NCBI RefSeq assembly: GCF_014851685.1
Contig: NZ_JACVAC010000005.1
Coordinates: 248,001-312,000, forward strand
Source of the DNA: Pseudomonas sp. PDM05
GTDB taxonomy: Bacteria > Pseudomonadota > Gammaproteobacteria > Pseudomonadales > Pseudomonadaceae
Length of the DNA stretch: 64,000 nt
Reading direction: 5' to 3'
The notes under the pieces were generated by a model. That model worked only from the letters and a program-made list of their open reading frames with translations, searched no databases and had not been told where the DNA came from. Below, one piece after another: positions 1 through 8,372 of the stretch; positions within the stretch are counted from its first letter, which is position 1, and each line of letters opens with the position of its first letter. The position numbers and the translations under genes were made by a program.

Positions 1-357
1 GGGGTTTACGGCTTGGTGGCCGGCATCGTCAAGCTCGATGACCTGGGCCTGTGGCTCACTCAAAAGCCAGGCCAAGCAGCGCGCAGCATCGGCGGCGCGA
101 TCCTGCGGGCGGCGCCATACATGATGAAGAGCTTGTCGGTGATCGGTACGGCGGCGATGTTCCTGGTCGGCGGCGGCATCCTTACCCATGGCGTGCCGGT
201 GGTGCATCACTGGATCGAGACCGTCAGCCTGGGCGCGGGTGGGGTGGCGTGGTTGGTGCCGGTATTGCTCAATGGCCTGGCGGGGATTGTCGCGGGGGCG
301 GTGGTGCTGGCGGTGGTCAGTGTGCTGGGCAAGCTCTGGAACACCGTGAAGGCTTGA
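1..357 (+). CDS. DUF808 (YedI-type) inner-membrane protein, 3' part
   Basis: The frame is open from base 1, so the gene starts outside the window and only its last 118 residues are seen. The visible part begins GVYGLVAGIVKLDDLGLWL, which I recognise as the conserved C-terminal region of the DUF808/YedI family. Two hydrophobic segments follow (about codons 45-65 and 80-112), fitting a polytopic inner-membrane protein. No biochemical role is established for the family. It ends in TGA and runs into a shared hairpin facing the convergent mlaA-like gene. Family assignment is by recall of the motif. Confidence 0.75.
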   Translation, partial: GVYGLVAGIVKLDDLGLWLTQKPGQAARSIGGAILRAAPYMMKSLSVIGTAAMFLVGGGILTHGVPVVHHWIETVSLGAGGVAWLVPVLLNGLAGIVAGAVVLAVVSVLGKLWNTVKA

Positions 358-369
358 GCGTCGCGGCAT

Positions 370-403
370 AAAAAAAGGCCATTCTTTCGAATGGCCTTTT
401 TTG
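370..403. terminator. Bidirectional intrinsic terminator
   Basis: A-tract, then arms AAAAGGCCATTC / GAATGGCCTTTT around a TTTC loop, then a T-tract. The A and T runs on both sides let it stop transcription from the left-hand DUF808 gene and from the convergent MlaA-like gene. Confidence 0.85.
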
Positions 404-410
404 TGGCGGG

Positions 411-1199
411 TTACTCGGCGATCTGCAATTTGCGTGATTCCGTATAGATGTAGCGCACCTTTTCATATTCGAACGGTGAGTTCATCTGCCCATAGCGGAA
501 GCTGGTCTGGTAGCGCTTGTCTACCGCGCGCAGGGCCCAGATTTCCGGGTGGTTGGAGCTGACTTCGGACACGTTGAGGAAATTGATCTGGCTTTCGGCG
601 CTGTAGTCGACGATCAGGCCGGTGGTGTCACGCAGGTTCGACGGGCCGAAGACCGGCAGAACCAAGTACGCGCCGCCGGGTACGCCGTAGAAACCCAGGG
701 TCTGGCCGAAGTCTTCGCTCTGGCGCGGCAGGCCCATGGCGGTAGCCGGGTCCCACAGGCCGGCGATGCCGATGGTGGTGTTGAGCAGCAGGCGCCCGCT
801 GGTTTCCAGGGAGCGATGGCCCTTGAGTTGCAGCAGGCTGTTCAACAGGTTGGGCACGTCACCCAGGTTGTTGAAGAAGTTGCTCACGCCGGTGCGCAAG
901 AAGCTTGGGGTCACGTAGGTGTAGCCGTTGACCACGGGCAGGAACACCCATTGGTCGAAGCGGTAGTTGAAGTGGTACACGCGACGGTTCCAGGCCTCCA
1001 GCGGGTCGTAGACGTTGAGTGCGGTCAGCGACGAGCGTTCGAACTCACGCTGGTCCATGCCGGGGTTGAACTTGAGCTTGGACAGTGGCTCCTTGAAGCC
1101 ATCGGCGTCGACCTTGGTCGGTTCGTGGGCCTTGCTGTTGTCGGCATTGGCCACGCCCGCACACATCAAGGCGGCGAGCAGCAGAAGATATTTAGCCAC
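411..1199 (-). CDS. MlaA/VacJ family outer-membrane lipid asymmetry protein
   Basis: A 262-residue protein of the MlaA (VacJ) family, which in the Mla pathway removes misplaced phospholipids from the outer leaflet of the outer membrane. Family signatures are visible: DPLEAWNRRVYHFN near residue 66, then the NFFNNLGDVPNLLNSLLQ block and GLPRQSEDFGQTLGFYGVP. The start is GTG at 1199, 8 bases inside the 3' end of the upstream hydrolase gene, so translation is probably coupled. The signal peptide (MAKYLLLLAALMCAGVANA) has a cysteine but not a canonical lipobox, since Met is at -1 and Leu at -2; cleavage after ANA by signal peptidase I is an alternative. Pseudomonas has more than one MlaA-like protein, so I leave the symbol empty. 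Confidence 0.85.
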   Translation of the reverse strand: MAKYLLLLAALMCAGVANADNSKAHEPTKVDADGFKEPLSKLKFNPGMDQREFERSSLTALNVYDPLEAWNRRVYHFNYRFDQWVFLPVVNGYTYVTPSFLRTGVSNFFNNLGDVPNLLNSLLQLKGHRSLETSGRLLLNTTIGIAGLWDPATAMGLPRQSEDFGQTLGFYGVPGGAYLVLPVFGPSNLRDTTGLIVDYSAESQINFLNVSEVSSNHPEIWALRAVDKRYQTSFRYGQMNSPFEYEKVRYIYTESRKLQIAE

Positions 1200-2490
1200 G
1201 GAAGAACTCCAGCATGGCGTCGGCGTTGACGCGGTAATTGAGGTTGCCGCAGTGGCCGCCCAGCGGGTAGACGGTCAAGCGATCGCCGAAGGTTTTACGC
1301 AGGAAACCCAGGTCGCCAGGGCCGAGGATCACGTCGTCGGCGTTGTGCATGACCGCGATTTTCTTGCTGTTGTGCAGGTAGTCCTTGAGGGCGTACAGGC
1401 TGACCTGGTCAACCAGTTGCAGCAGGCTGCCGCCGTCAGAACGCGCGCGCCACATCGGGATCACTTGTTCGGTGAGGTAGCAGTCGAAGTCGCATTGCAG
1501 CGCACGCTTGAGGAACGGCGTGAGGCTGGTGCCTTCGGTGATCGGGTACTTCGGCGGGATGATCAGGCCGCGGCGGTTGATCAGGTCCGAGGTAAAGGCA
1601 ATATCGGCCGCCGAGAAGCGGAACGAGGTGCCGATCAGCATGGCCATCTGTTCGTTGGTCAGGTGCTGCTTGGATTGCTGGAAGTCGTAGAGCAGGGCGT
1701 CGTTGAGGTCGATATAGCCCTTTTGCTGGAAGTAGCGGGTCAGCTTGCTCAGCACCAATTCATAAAAGGTGGTGGTGTTGTTGATGCCCTTCACCTCGGT
1801 CTGTACCAGCTTGTCGAGGTTGGTGATCGAGGTGTAGAGGTTGACCGGCGGGTTCAGCAACAGGACTTTCTTGAAGTTGAAGCTGCGACGGGTCTCGTCC
1901 AGTTTGGCCACGAACGCCGCGTCCAGGCCGCCGAGGCTGTAGCCGGTGAGGTAGAAGTCGGTCACCGGCAAGGAGGCGTTTTGCGCACGCACGGCTTGCA
2001 TCACGCGGTACATGTCTTCGGCGTCTTCCTGGGTGATCCCCGGGGTGGCGAAGCGCGAGGCGGCGCTGATGAAGTCGAAGCTGGTCGGCGACGACAGCTG
2101 CACCACATGGTAGCCGGCTTGGTAATACAGTTTTTTCAGGTATTCGTTGATGCTGCTGTCAAACCGCGCACCCGTGCCGGCGATCAGGAAGATCAGCGGT
2201 GCGGCGCGGTCCTGCTTGGCGATGCGGTAGGTGAGCTTCTTTACCGGCCAGAAGTTGTCGGGCAGGCTGAATTCGCGCTCGGGACGCATCGTCAGGGTGT
2301 AGTCGGACTGGTTGATCTCGTCGTCGCTCGGCAGTTTTGGCCGAAGGTCGGGCGGGGTGGTGGCGATGGTCGCTTCAAACGGGTTGGTCAAAGGGTAGCC
2401 ATAGCTGGCTTGGTCAATATCGACCGCCAGTGCTGACGCACTCAGAAAAAGGCTGCCCAAGAGGGCGGCACAGCGCAAGGAACGGAGCAT
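1192..2490 (-). CDS. Secreted alpha/beta hydrolase coupled to the MlaA-like gene
   Basis: A 432-residue protein with a signal peptide ending ASALA near residue 22. It has an alpha/beta-hydrolase layout: an oxyanion-type strand with FLIAGTGARFD at about 101-111, nucleophile elbow GYSLGG at 183-188 (Ser185), a late HNADDVILGPG acid region and GGHCG carrying the likely catalytic His. The ATG at 2490 is preferred because it is followed at once by the signal peptide; the frame stays open upstream but the extension has no such features. Overlap with the MlaA-like gene suggests a joint envelope-lipid role, for example a periplasmic esterase or lipase. That role is inference; the substrate is unknown. 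Confidence 0.75.
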   Translation of the reverse strand: MLRSLRCAALLGSLFLSASALAVDIDQASYGYPLTNPFEATIATTPPDLRPKLPSDDEINQSDYTLTMRPEREFSLPDNFWPVKKLTYRIAKQDRAAPLIFLIAGTGARFDSSINEYLKKLYYQAGYHVVQLSSPTSFDFISAASRFATPGITQEDAEDMYRVMQAVRAQNASLPVTDFYLTGYSLGGLDAAFVAKLDETRRSFNFKKVLLLNPPVNLYTSITNLDKLVQTEVKGINNTTTFYELVLSKLTRYFQQKGYIDLNDALLYDFQQSKQHLTNEQMAMLIGTSFRFSAADIAFTSDLINRRGLIIPPKYPITEGTSLTPFLKRALQCDFDCYLTEQVIPMWRARSDGGSLLQLVDQVSLYALKDYLHNSKKIAVMHNADDVILGPGDLGFLRKTFGDRLTVYPLGGHCGNLNYRVNADAMLEFFRG

Positions 2491-2727
2491 GACTAAATCC
2501 CTAAGAGGAAACGTGCTTAATGAAGTTCGCAGGCTATGACCACCGCGTTGTCGCCGAAGTGCCATCACTCGGCACGAAATGTCGGTAAATAACGTCGGAA
2601 TCGGGGTAATAGTTGCCAGACGATACACTTTGCCACGCGTTGATGGACACAAATTGTGTGTATGCGCCTTGCTAACGGCTGCCGGGGCATTAAGCTGAGC
2701 GCCGTTTTTGCCTATCGGAGTGCCCCC

Positions 2728-3096
2728 ATGTCCCGTCGTTTGCCGCTGATCCTGCTGCTTATTGCCCTGCCGCTATGGCTGGCCGCCAGTTATGGCGCGC
2801 GCTACGGTTTTATGGAGGATGGCAGCTGGGTGGGGATCTGCGCCGACGAAGCCGGGCGCTGGGAGTGCCAGTTGCGTTCGAACCTGGGCTTGATGATCCA
2901 CTTCAAGGTGCTGGGCTGGGTGGCGTTGGTGGCGTCGCTCGTCGCATTTTTTGTGCCGGGCCGCGTGGGCTGGTGGCTGGCGTTGCTGGGGATGGTGTTC
3001 GGGTTGCCGGCGTTGGCGTTGTACAACACCACGTTTGCGGTGTTTGCGCTGGTGGTTGCGGGGTTGCGGTTGGTCAGGAAGCCTCGGGTTGCCTGA
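2728..3096 (+). CDS. Small membrane protein of unknown function
   Basis: A 122-residue protein with about three or four hydrophobic segments: residues 4-22, about 52-70, about 74-92 and 95-110. Between the first two lies a short loop with two Cys (WVGICADEAGRWECQ) that could form a periplasmic disulphide. I start at ATG 2728, preceded by CGGAG at 2716-2720; an upstream extension of the frame lacks a ribosome site. I do not recognise a family. It is divergent from the hydrolase-mlaA pair and convergent with the GH17 gene, so it is probably monocistronic. Confidence 0.6.
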   Translation: MSRRLPLILLLIALPLWLAASYGARYGFMEDGSWVGICADEAGRWECQLRSNLGLMIHFKVLGWVALVASLVAFFVPGRVGWWLALLGMVFGLPALALYNTTFAVFALVVAGLRLVRKPRVA

Positions 3097-3104
3097 TAGG
3101 GTCC

Positions 3105-3205
3105 CATCGCAGGCAAGCCAGCTCCCACGTTTGAGCGCATTCCAAAGGATGTACTCGGTCAACTGTGGGAGCTGGCTTGTCGGGTCGCCGCATCGCTGCG
3201 ATAGC
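3105..3205. repeat. REP pair, outward-facing arrangement
   Basis: Two copies of the GTGGGAGCTGGCTTG-type REP in inverted orientation, here as CAAGCCAGCTCCCAC first and GTGGGAGCTGGCTTG second, so the conserved ends face each other, the opposite of most pairs in this window. It sits between two convergent genes. Confidence 0.8.
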
Positions 3206-3209
3206 GCTC

Positions 3210-4763
3210 TTAAGCCTTGCGCACCCGCAAGCAGCGCCACAATGCCCCTACCATCAATACGCTGACCAGTGCCCAGCCCCAAGCCTGCTGGTTCATCAGC
3301 CCCTCACGGTACAACTGCGGCGCAACGCCGGCGCCAATGATGAAGGCCAGCAAGGCGATCTCCCGGCGCGGACCAGTGACCGGACGCACCAGGTAAACCA
3401 ACGCCGGCAACACCAGCGCCGCACTCGGGAAGCTGCGATAACGCGGGTCAAACACCAACGCCAGCATCATCACGGCCCCCGCAAAACCGGCAATCGCCAC
3501 TAGCCAGCCCGCACGTTGCTCCAGCCAGTTGAACGCCCGTTCACGCCAACTGTCCCGGGCACTCAAGGCCAGGGCGGCGTGGGCCAGTACCAGCAGGTTC
3601 AGCAGCACCAGCAAGCCGGCCCACACCCATTCATCACCAAAGCGTGCAGTGACGCGGGTGAGTTCGGCCCACGTCCCGATGGAACAGGCCGCCACCGCGC
3701 CCAGCAGCGGCAGGGCAAGCGCGGCAGGCGCGCTGCGCACGCGGCCACCCAGTGCCAATGTGCCCAGCAGGATCAGCCCGCCCACGCCCAGCCACAGCGG
3801 CCAGTACGGCACGTTGGTCACCGGCCCGGCGAGGATGCCCTTGTCCTGGCGGTCCGCATCGAACAGGCCCCAATAGCCACCCACGGCACCTTCACTGGCG
3901 CGTTTCCACGGCTGGTCAAACGCTTCGATCAGGTTGTAGTGCCAGCCATTGGCCTCGGCCATGGCTACAAAACCGCGCATGAATTTGGCCTCGTTGACCC
4001 GGCTCGGCACCGCGGTTTCACGCTGGCGGCCTTCGCTGGGCCAGCCGGTTTCACCGATCAGCACATCCTTGGGCGCGAATTTGTTGCCAAAGGTCTGGCG
4101 CACATCGCCGACGTGCTTGAGCGCCTGGTCGATGCCGGACGGATCATCTTCCCAATAGGGCAACAGGTGAATGGTGAGGAAGTCCACTGCCGGGGCGATT
4201 TGCGGGTGTTGCAGCCAGAATTCCCACACATCGGCGTAGGTCACCGGCTGCTTGATCTGGCTTTTGACGGTGTGGATCAACGTCACCAGCTGCTTGGCGG
4301 TGACTTCCTTGCGCAACAGCGCCTCGTTGCCAACGATCACCGCGGTGACGACATCAGGGTTGGCGTTGGCCGAGGCGATCAGTTCGTTGATTTCCTTTTC
4401 GGTCGCGACGGGATCACTGCTGACCCAGGCGCCCGCCATGACCTTCAGGCCATGCTTGCGTGCCATCTCTGGCAGGGCTTCCAGGCCGGTCATGGAGTAG
4501 GTGCGGATGCATTCAAAACGGGTGGCCAGCAAGGCGAGGTCCGCGTCCATGCGTTCGGGGCGCAGCTTGAACGGCTGGTCGAACGGTGATTGGTCCTTGT
4601 CGAACGGCGTATAGGACGCGCATTGCATCTTGTGGCTGGCGCTGGCCACATCCGGCAGCACCACGGGACGGCCGAGGCCATACCAGTAACCGACCAGGGC
4701 CAGCAGGCCGAGGATCAAGGCGAAGAAATAGGGTAGGGCAGGGAAGCGGGCAGTCGCAGGCAT
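3210..4763 (-). CDS. Membrane-anchored glycoside hydrolase family 17 protein (beta-glucan related)
   Basis: A 517-residue protein: one N-terminal transmembrane segment (about 10-28), a periplasmic GH17 domain of about 290 residues, then about eight hydrophobic helices to the C-terminus. GH17 catalytic residues are visible: acid/base Glu147 in VGNEALL and nucleophile Glu238 in GETGWPSEG. Members are often annotated as beta-(1,6)-glucan synthase-like; GH17 enzymes can be endoglucanases or transglycosylases. The family 2 glycosyltransferase domain that accompanies GH17 in NdvB-type proteins is absent, and no such gene is next to it. ATG 4763 is chosen at the hydrophobic anchor; ATG 4796 is possible. 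A role in osmoregulated periplasmic glucan or exopolysaccharide remodelling is inference. Confidence 0.8.
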   Translation of the reverse strand: MPATARFPALPYFFALILGLLALVGYWYGLGRPVVLPDVASASHKMQCASYTPFDKDQSPFDQPFKLRPERMDADLALLATRFECIRTYSMTGLEALPEMARKHGLKVMAGAWVSSDPVATEKEINELIASANANPDVVTAVIVGNEALLRKEVTAKQLVTLIHTVKSQIKQPVTYADVWEFWLQHPQIAPAVDFLTIHLLPYWEDDPSGIDQALKHVGDVRQTFGNKFAPKDVLIGETGWPSEGRQRETAVPSRVNEAKFMRGFVAMAEANGWHYNLIEAFDQPWKRASEGAVGGYWGLFDADRQDKGILAGPVTNVPYWPLWLGVGGLILLGTLALGGRVRSAPAALALPLLGAVAACSIGTWAELTRVTARFGDEWVWAGLLVLLNLLVLAHAALALSARDSWRERAFNWLEQRAGWLVAIAGFAGAVMMLALVFDPRYRSFPSAALVLPALVYLVRPVTGPRREIALLAFIIGAGVAPQLYREGLMNQQAWGWALVSVLMVGALWRCLRVRKA

Positions 4764-5095
4764 GGTCGGCTTATCTGGGAGAGCAAAGGCGCGCATCTTA
4801 CCCGGATTTGGCCGGTCCCAGTGGGGCCACATGATTTTGACATGCAAAGTTCGGGCGGAATTTTGACGTCATTTCCTACAAAGCCTCCTGCTGGCGTTGT
4901 GATGTCGTTTCTTGCTTGGGTAAGGTCGCTGACAGAGCAGGTTCCAAGTCCCGACGGGTTGATGATCGAGGTGTCAGCACTCCACTGACGCCGCAGCAGC
5001 CGGATCGATGCGCGTGATGGGAGCGCGGCGCACCACATAACAACAGGTTGACGTCGCTCGGCATCCGCCGGGCGCAGCACTTTCGGGGAAGTACG
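4764..5095. other. Divergent intergenic region between GH17 gene and betX
   Basis: 332 bases with promoters expected for both neighbours. I see a perfect 8-base palindrome TGACGTCA at 4864-4871 and the betX ribosome site GGGGAA at 5085-5090, but no convincing -35/-10 pair and no gene. Confidence 0.5.
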
Positions 5096-5947
5096 ATGAA
5101 GATGCGACGACTCTTGGGCGCAGCTGCCACTCTGGTAGTTGCGATGAGCTCCACACTGGCCAGCGCCGACAGCAAAACCCTGAGCATCGGTTACGTGGAC
5201 GGTTGGTCCGACAGCGTTGCCACCACCCACGTGGCGGCAGAGGTGATCAAGGCCAAGCTCGGTTATGACGTGAAACTGCAGGCGGTCGCCACCGGGATCA
5301 TGTGGCAGGGTGTGGCTACCGGCAAACTCGACGCCATGCTCTCCGCCTGGCTGCCAGTGACCCACGGTGAGTACTGGGCCAAGAACAAGGACAAGGTGGT
5401 CGACTACGGCCCCAACTTCAAGGATGCAAAAATCGGCCTGATCGTGCCGGAGTATGTGAAAGCCAAGTCCATCGAAGACCTCAAGACCGACACCACCTTC
5501 AAGAACAAGATCGTCGGCATCGACGCCGGTTCAGGCGTGATGCTCAAGACCGACGAAGCCATTAAGCAGTACGGCCTCGATTACAAACTGCAAGCCAGCT
5601 CGGGCGCAGCGATGATCGCCGAACTGACCCGCGCCGAAGACAAGCAGGAATCCATTGCGGTCACTGGTTGGGTGCCACATTGGATGTTTGCCAAGTGGAA
5701 ACTGCGTTTCCTGGAAGATCCAAAAGGCGTTTATGGCGCTGCTGAGACCGTCAACAGCATCGGCAGCAAGGGCCTGGAGGCGAAAGCGCCGGAAGTCGCG
5801 GCCTTCCTGAAGAAATTCCAGTGGGCCTCCAAGGATGAGATCGGCGAAGTCATGCTGGCAATCCAAGAGGGCGCCAAGCCCGATGCAGCAGCCAAGGACT
5901 GGGTAGCCAAGCACCCTGAGCGTGTTGCCGAGTGGACCGCTAAATAA
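5096..5947 (+). CDS. betX: Orphan glycine betaine/quaternary amine ABC transporter binding protein (BetX-like)
   Basis: A 283-residue periplasmic binding protein of the OpuAC/ProX type with signal peptide MKMRRLLGAAATLVVAMSST ending at LASA. Aromatic residues expected for a quaternary-ammonium cage are present: Trp in YVDGWSDS, MWQG, SAWLPVTHGEYW and VTGWVPHWMF. The start has GGGGAA at 5085-5090. No permease or ATPase gene adjoins it; Pseudomonas orphan binding proteins (CbcX, CaiX, BetX) share the CbcWV core, so delivery to a distant transporter is likely. A betX gene near a yjcH-actP-type symporter pair matches what I recall of the P. aeruginosa betX locus, hence the symbol, which is tentative. 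Ligand specificity cannot be read from sequence alone. Confidence 0.7.
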   Translation: MKMRRLLGAAATLVVAMSSTLASADSKTLSIGYVDGWSDSVATTHVAAEVIKAKLGYDVKLQAVATGIMWQGVATGKLDAMLSAWLPVTHGEYWAKNKDKVVDYGPNFKDAKIGLIVPEYVKAKSIEDLKTDTTFKNKIVGIDAGSGVMLKTDEAIKQYGLDYKLQASSGAAMIAELTRAEDKQESIAVTGWVPHWMFAKWKLRFLEDPKGVYGAAETVNSIGSKGLEAKAPEVAAFLKKFQWASKDEIGEVMLAIQEGAKPDAAAKDWVAKHPERVAEWTAK

Positions 5948-5984
5948 CCCTTCACCTGTAGCAACAAGCACGCCGCCAACCTGA

Positions 5985-6073
5985 TGTGGGAGCGGGCTTG
6001 CCCGCGATTGCAGTGTGTCAGCCGATCGATTCGGTACTGACACGCCGCCTTCGCGGGCAAGCCCGCTCCCACA
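5985..6073. repeat. REP doublet (REPIN-like), inward arrangement
   Basis: TGTGGGAGCGGGCTTGCCCG at the left is mirrored by CGGGCAAGCCCGCTCCCACA at the right, with a variable core of about 49 bases. It lies between betX and yjcH and could form a long hairpin in read-through RNA. Confidence 0.9.
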
Positions 6074-6223
6074 CTTATTTGACCTTTTGCAAATCCTCCT
6101 GCGTTCACACAATCCCTCGCTACACTCGATCTAAGACTAAGGTCGTCTGGAACCTCTACGGCAGCCGCATACAGTGGATACGTTCCAAAATAATAAAAAA
6201 GCTGTGCTGCGAGGATAAAAACA

Positions 6224-6535
6224 ATGAACGACAGCATTTACCTCTCGATTCAAAACAGCCCGCGTTTCAAGGAGCTGGTGAGAAAAAGGGAACGATTCGC
6301 CTGGATTCTCTCGGCGATCATGCTCGGGCTTTACTCCGCTTTCATCCTGTTGATCGCCTACGGGCCACAAGTGCTGGGGGCCAAGATCAGCCCCGGTTCC
6401 TCGATTACCTGGGGTATTCCCCTGGGCGTCGGGCTGATTGTGTCTGCCTTCGTCCTGACCGGCATCTACGTGCGCCGCGCCAATGGCGAATTCGACGACC
6501 TGAACAATGCGATTCTCAAGGAGGCTGCGCAATGA
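6224..6535 (+). CDS. yjcH: DUF485 inner-membrane protein YjcH
   Basis: A 103-residue protein with two transmembrane segments (about 26-48 and 60-83) and the DUF485 opening [19 protein letters not shown], also seen in YjcH of the E. coli acs-yjcH-actP operon. It overlaps actP by 4 bases (ATGA), the usual arrangement. The function is not known in detail, but the invariant pairing suggests it assists ActP in assembly or transport. AAGGAG-type sites are weak here; the start sits after GAGGATAAAAACA. Confidence 0.9.
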   Translation: MNDSIYLSIQNSPRFKELVRKRERFAWILSAIMLGLYSAFILLIAYGPQVLGAKISPGSSITWGIPLGVGLIVSAFVLTGIYVRRANGEFDDLNNAILKEAAQ

Positions 6536-8190
6536 TCGGGCGTCTACTGGCAGTATTCGTCGCTTCGCTGTTTGCTCCGGCCCTCTGGGCTGCGGACGCA
6601 TTGACCGGTGAAGTGCACAAGCAACCCCTGAACGTGTCGGCCATCGTGATGTTTGTCGCGTTTGTCGGCGCCACCCTGTGCATCACCTACTGGGCGTCCA
6701 AGCGCAACAAATCGGCGGCCGACTACTATGCGGCCGGCGGCAAGATCACCGGTTTCCAGAATGGCCTGGCGATTGCCGGTGACTACATGTCGGCGGCGTC
6801 CTTCCTGGGGATTTCCGCGCTGGTGTTCACCTCCGGCTACGATGGCCTGATCTACTCCATCGGCTTCCTGGTGGGCTGGCCGATCATTCTGTTCCTGATC
6901 GCCGAGCGCCTGCGTAACCTGGGCAAGTACACCTTTGCCGACGTGGCGTCCTACCGCCTCGGGCAAACCCAGATCCGCAGCCTGTCGGCCTGTGGTTCGC
7001 TGGTGGTGGTGGCGTTCTACCTGATCGCGCAGATGGTGGGCGCGGGCAAGCTGATCCAACTGCTGTTCGGCCTGGACTACCACGTTGCGGTGATTCTGGT
7101 GGGCATCCTGATGTGCATGTACGTGCTGTTCGGCGGCATGCTGGCGACCACCTGGGTGCAGATCATCAAGGCAGTGCTGCTGCTGTCCGGTGCCTCGTTC
7201 ATGGCACTGATGGTGATGAAGCACGTCAACTTCGATTTCAACGTGCTGTTCTCCGAGGCGATCAAGGTTCACCCGAAAGGTGAAGCGATCATGAGCCCTG
7301 GCGGCCTGGTGAAAGACCCGATCTCGGCATTCTCCCTTGGCTTGGCACTGATGTTCGGTACCGCCGGCCTGCCGCACATCCTGATGCGCTTCTTTACCGT
7401 AAGCGACGCCAAGGAAGCGCGTAAGAGCGTGCTGTACGCCACTGGTTTCATTGGCTACTTCTATATCCTGACCTTCATCATCGGCTTCGGCGCGATCCTG
7501 CTGGTCAGCACCAACCCGGCGTTCAAGGATGCAGCAGGCGCCTTGCTCGGTGGCAACAACATGGCGGCGGTGCACCTGGCCAACGCGGTGGGTGGCAGTA
7601 TCTTCCTGGGCTTCATCTCGGCGGTGGCGTTCGCGACCATCCTCGCGGTGGTTGCCGGCCTGACCCTGGCCGGTGCGTCGGCGGTGTCCCATGACCTGTA
7701 CGCCAGCGTGATCAAGAAAGGCAAGGCCAACGAGAAAGACGAGATTCGCGTGTCGAAGATCACCACCGTGGCCTTGGGTGTATTGGCGATCGGTCTGGGT
7801 ATCCTGTTCGAAAGCCAGAACATCGCGTTCATGGTTGGCCTGGCGTTCTCCATTGCCGCCAGCTGTAACTTCCCGGTGTTGCTGCTTTCCATGTACTGGA
7901 AAAACCTCACCACCCGTGGCGCGATGATTGGCGGCTGGTTGGGCCTGGTCAGTGCCGTTGGCCTGATGATCCTCGGTCCGACCATCTGGGTCTCGATCCT
8001 GCACCATGAAAAAGCCATCTTCCCTTATGAGTACCCGGCGCTGTTTTCGATGGTCATTGCGTTCATCGGCATCTGGTTCTTCTCCATCACCGACAAGTCG
8101 GCGGCGGCAGAGAAGGAACGTGCACTGTACTTCCCGCAGTTTGTGCGTTCGCAGACTGGCCTGGGGGCGAGTGGGGCGGTTAATCATTGA
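6532..8190 (+). CDS. actP: Cation/acetate symporter ActP
   Basis: A 552-residue member of the sodium:solute symporter family (E. coli ActP is 549). It has an N-terminal cleavable segment ending PALWAA and about 13 hydrophobic helices. Diagnostic blocks include [36 protein letters not shown] and [15 protein letters not shown]. It imports acetate and other short carboxylates with a cation. ATG 6532 overlaps the yjcH stop as ATGA, so the two are co-translated. Acetate uptake fits the adjacent gltA and TCA genes, although no acetyl-CoA synthetase gene lies in this window. A hairpin terminator follows at 8249. Confidence 0.93.
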   Translation: MIGRLLAVFVASLFAPALWAADALTGEVHKQPLNVSAIVMFVAFVGATLCITYWASKRNKSAADYYAAGGKITGFQNGLAIAGDYMSAASFLGISALVFTSGYDGLIYSIGFLVGWPIILFLIAERLRNLGKYTFADVASYRLGQTQIRSLSACGSLVVVAFYLIAQMVGAGKLIQLLFGLDYHVAVILVGILMCMYVLFGGMLATTWVQIIKAVLLLSGASFMALMVMKHVNFDFNVLFSEAIKVHPKGEAIMSPGGLVKDPISAFSLGLALMFGTAGLPHILMRFFTVSDAKEARKSVLYATGFIGYFYILTFIIGFGAILLVSTNPAFKDAAGALLGGNNMAAVHLANAVGGSIFLGFISAVAFATILAVVAGLTLAGASAVSHDLYASVIKKGKANEKDEIRVSKITTVALGVLAIGLGILFESQNIAFMVGLAFSIAASCNFPVLLLSMYWKNLTTRGAMIGGWLGLVSAVGLMILGPTIWVSILHHEKAIFPYEYPALFSMVIAFIGIWFFSITDKSAAAEKERALYFPQFVRSQTGLGASGAVNH

Positions 8191-8194
8191 GGCA

Positions 8195-8229
8195 GTTGCA
8201 AGCTTTAAGCTACAAGCTGCAAGTTAGAA
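8195..8229. repeat. AGCTACAAGCTGCAAG-type short repeat
   Basis: A run of AAGCT/AGCTT half-sites (AGCTACAAGCTGCAAGTTAG). The core AGCTACAAGCTGCAAGT recurs between sucB and lpdG, so this is a dispersed small repeat family distinct from the REPs. A related GCGGCTT triplet stutter lies at 8282-8307. Confidence 0.6.
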
Positions 8230-8248
8230 GTAGTGTTGTGTAGAGAAG

Positions 8249-8279
8249 TACCCCTGTTGTGAGGCAGGGGTATTTTTTT
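8249..8279 (+). terminator. Intrinsic terminator of yjcH-actP
   Basis: Perfect 8-bp stem TACCCCTG / CAGGGGTA with an 8-base loop, followed by a run of seven T. Confidence 0.85.
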
Positions 8280-8313
8280 GCTTGCGGCTTGCGGCTTGCG
8301 GCTTGCCGCTCAC

Positions 8314-8372
8314 TAAATCCCAGCCAAAAAAAACGGCCTCATCAAGAGGCCGTTTTATTTGGCTGGGATTTA
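8314..8372 (-). terminator. gltA terminator inside a long two-part inverted repeat
   Basis: The inner stem AAAACGGCCTC / GAGGCCGTTTT (loop ATCAA) is a normal terminator. A second, outer stem TAAATCCCAGCC / GGCTGGGATTTA encloses it. The right outer arm is the very end of gltA including its stop codon (TAA at 8372-8370), so the left arm is an inverted copy of the gene end. The structure could fold in either direction. Confidence 0.8.

Noticed and set aside
4864..4871. TGACGTCA palindrome as a regulator site for betX
   Set aside because: An 8-base palindrome is expected by chance in a window of this size and no matching Pseudomonas regulator motif is known to me.
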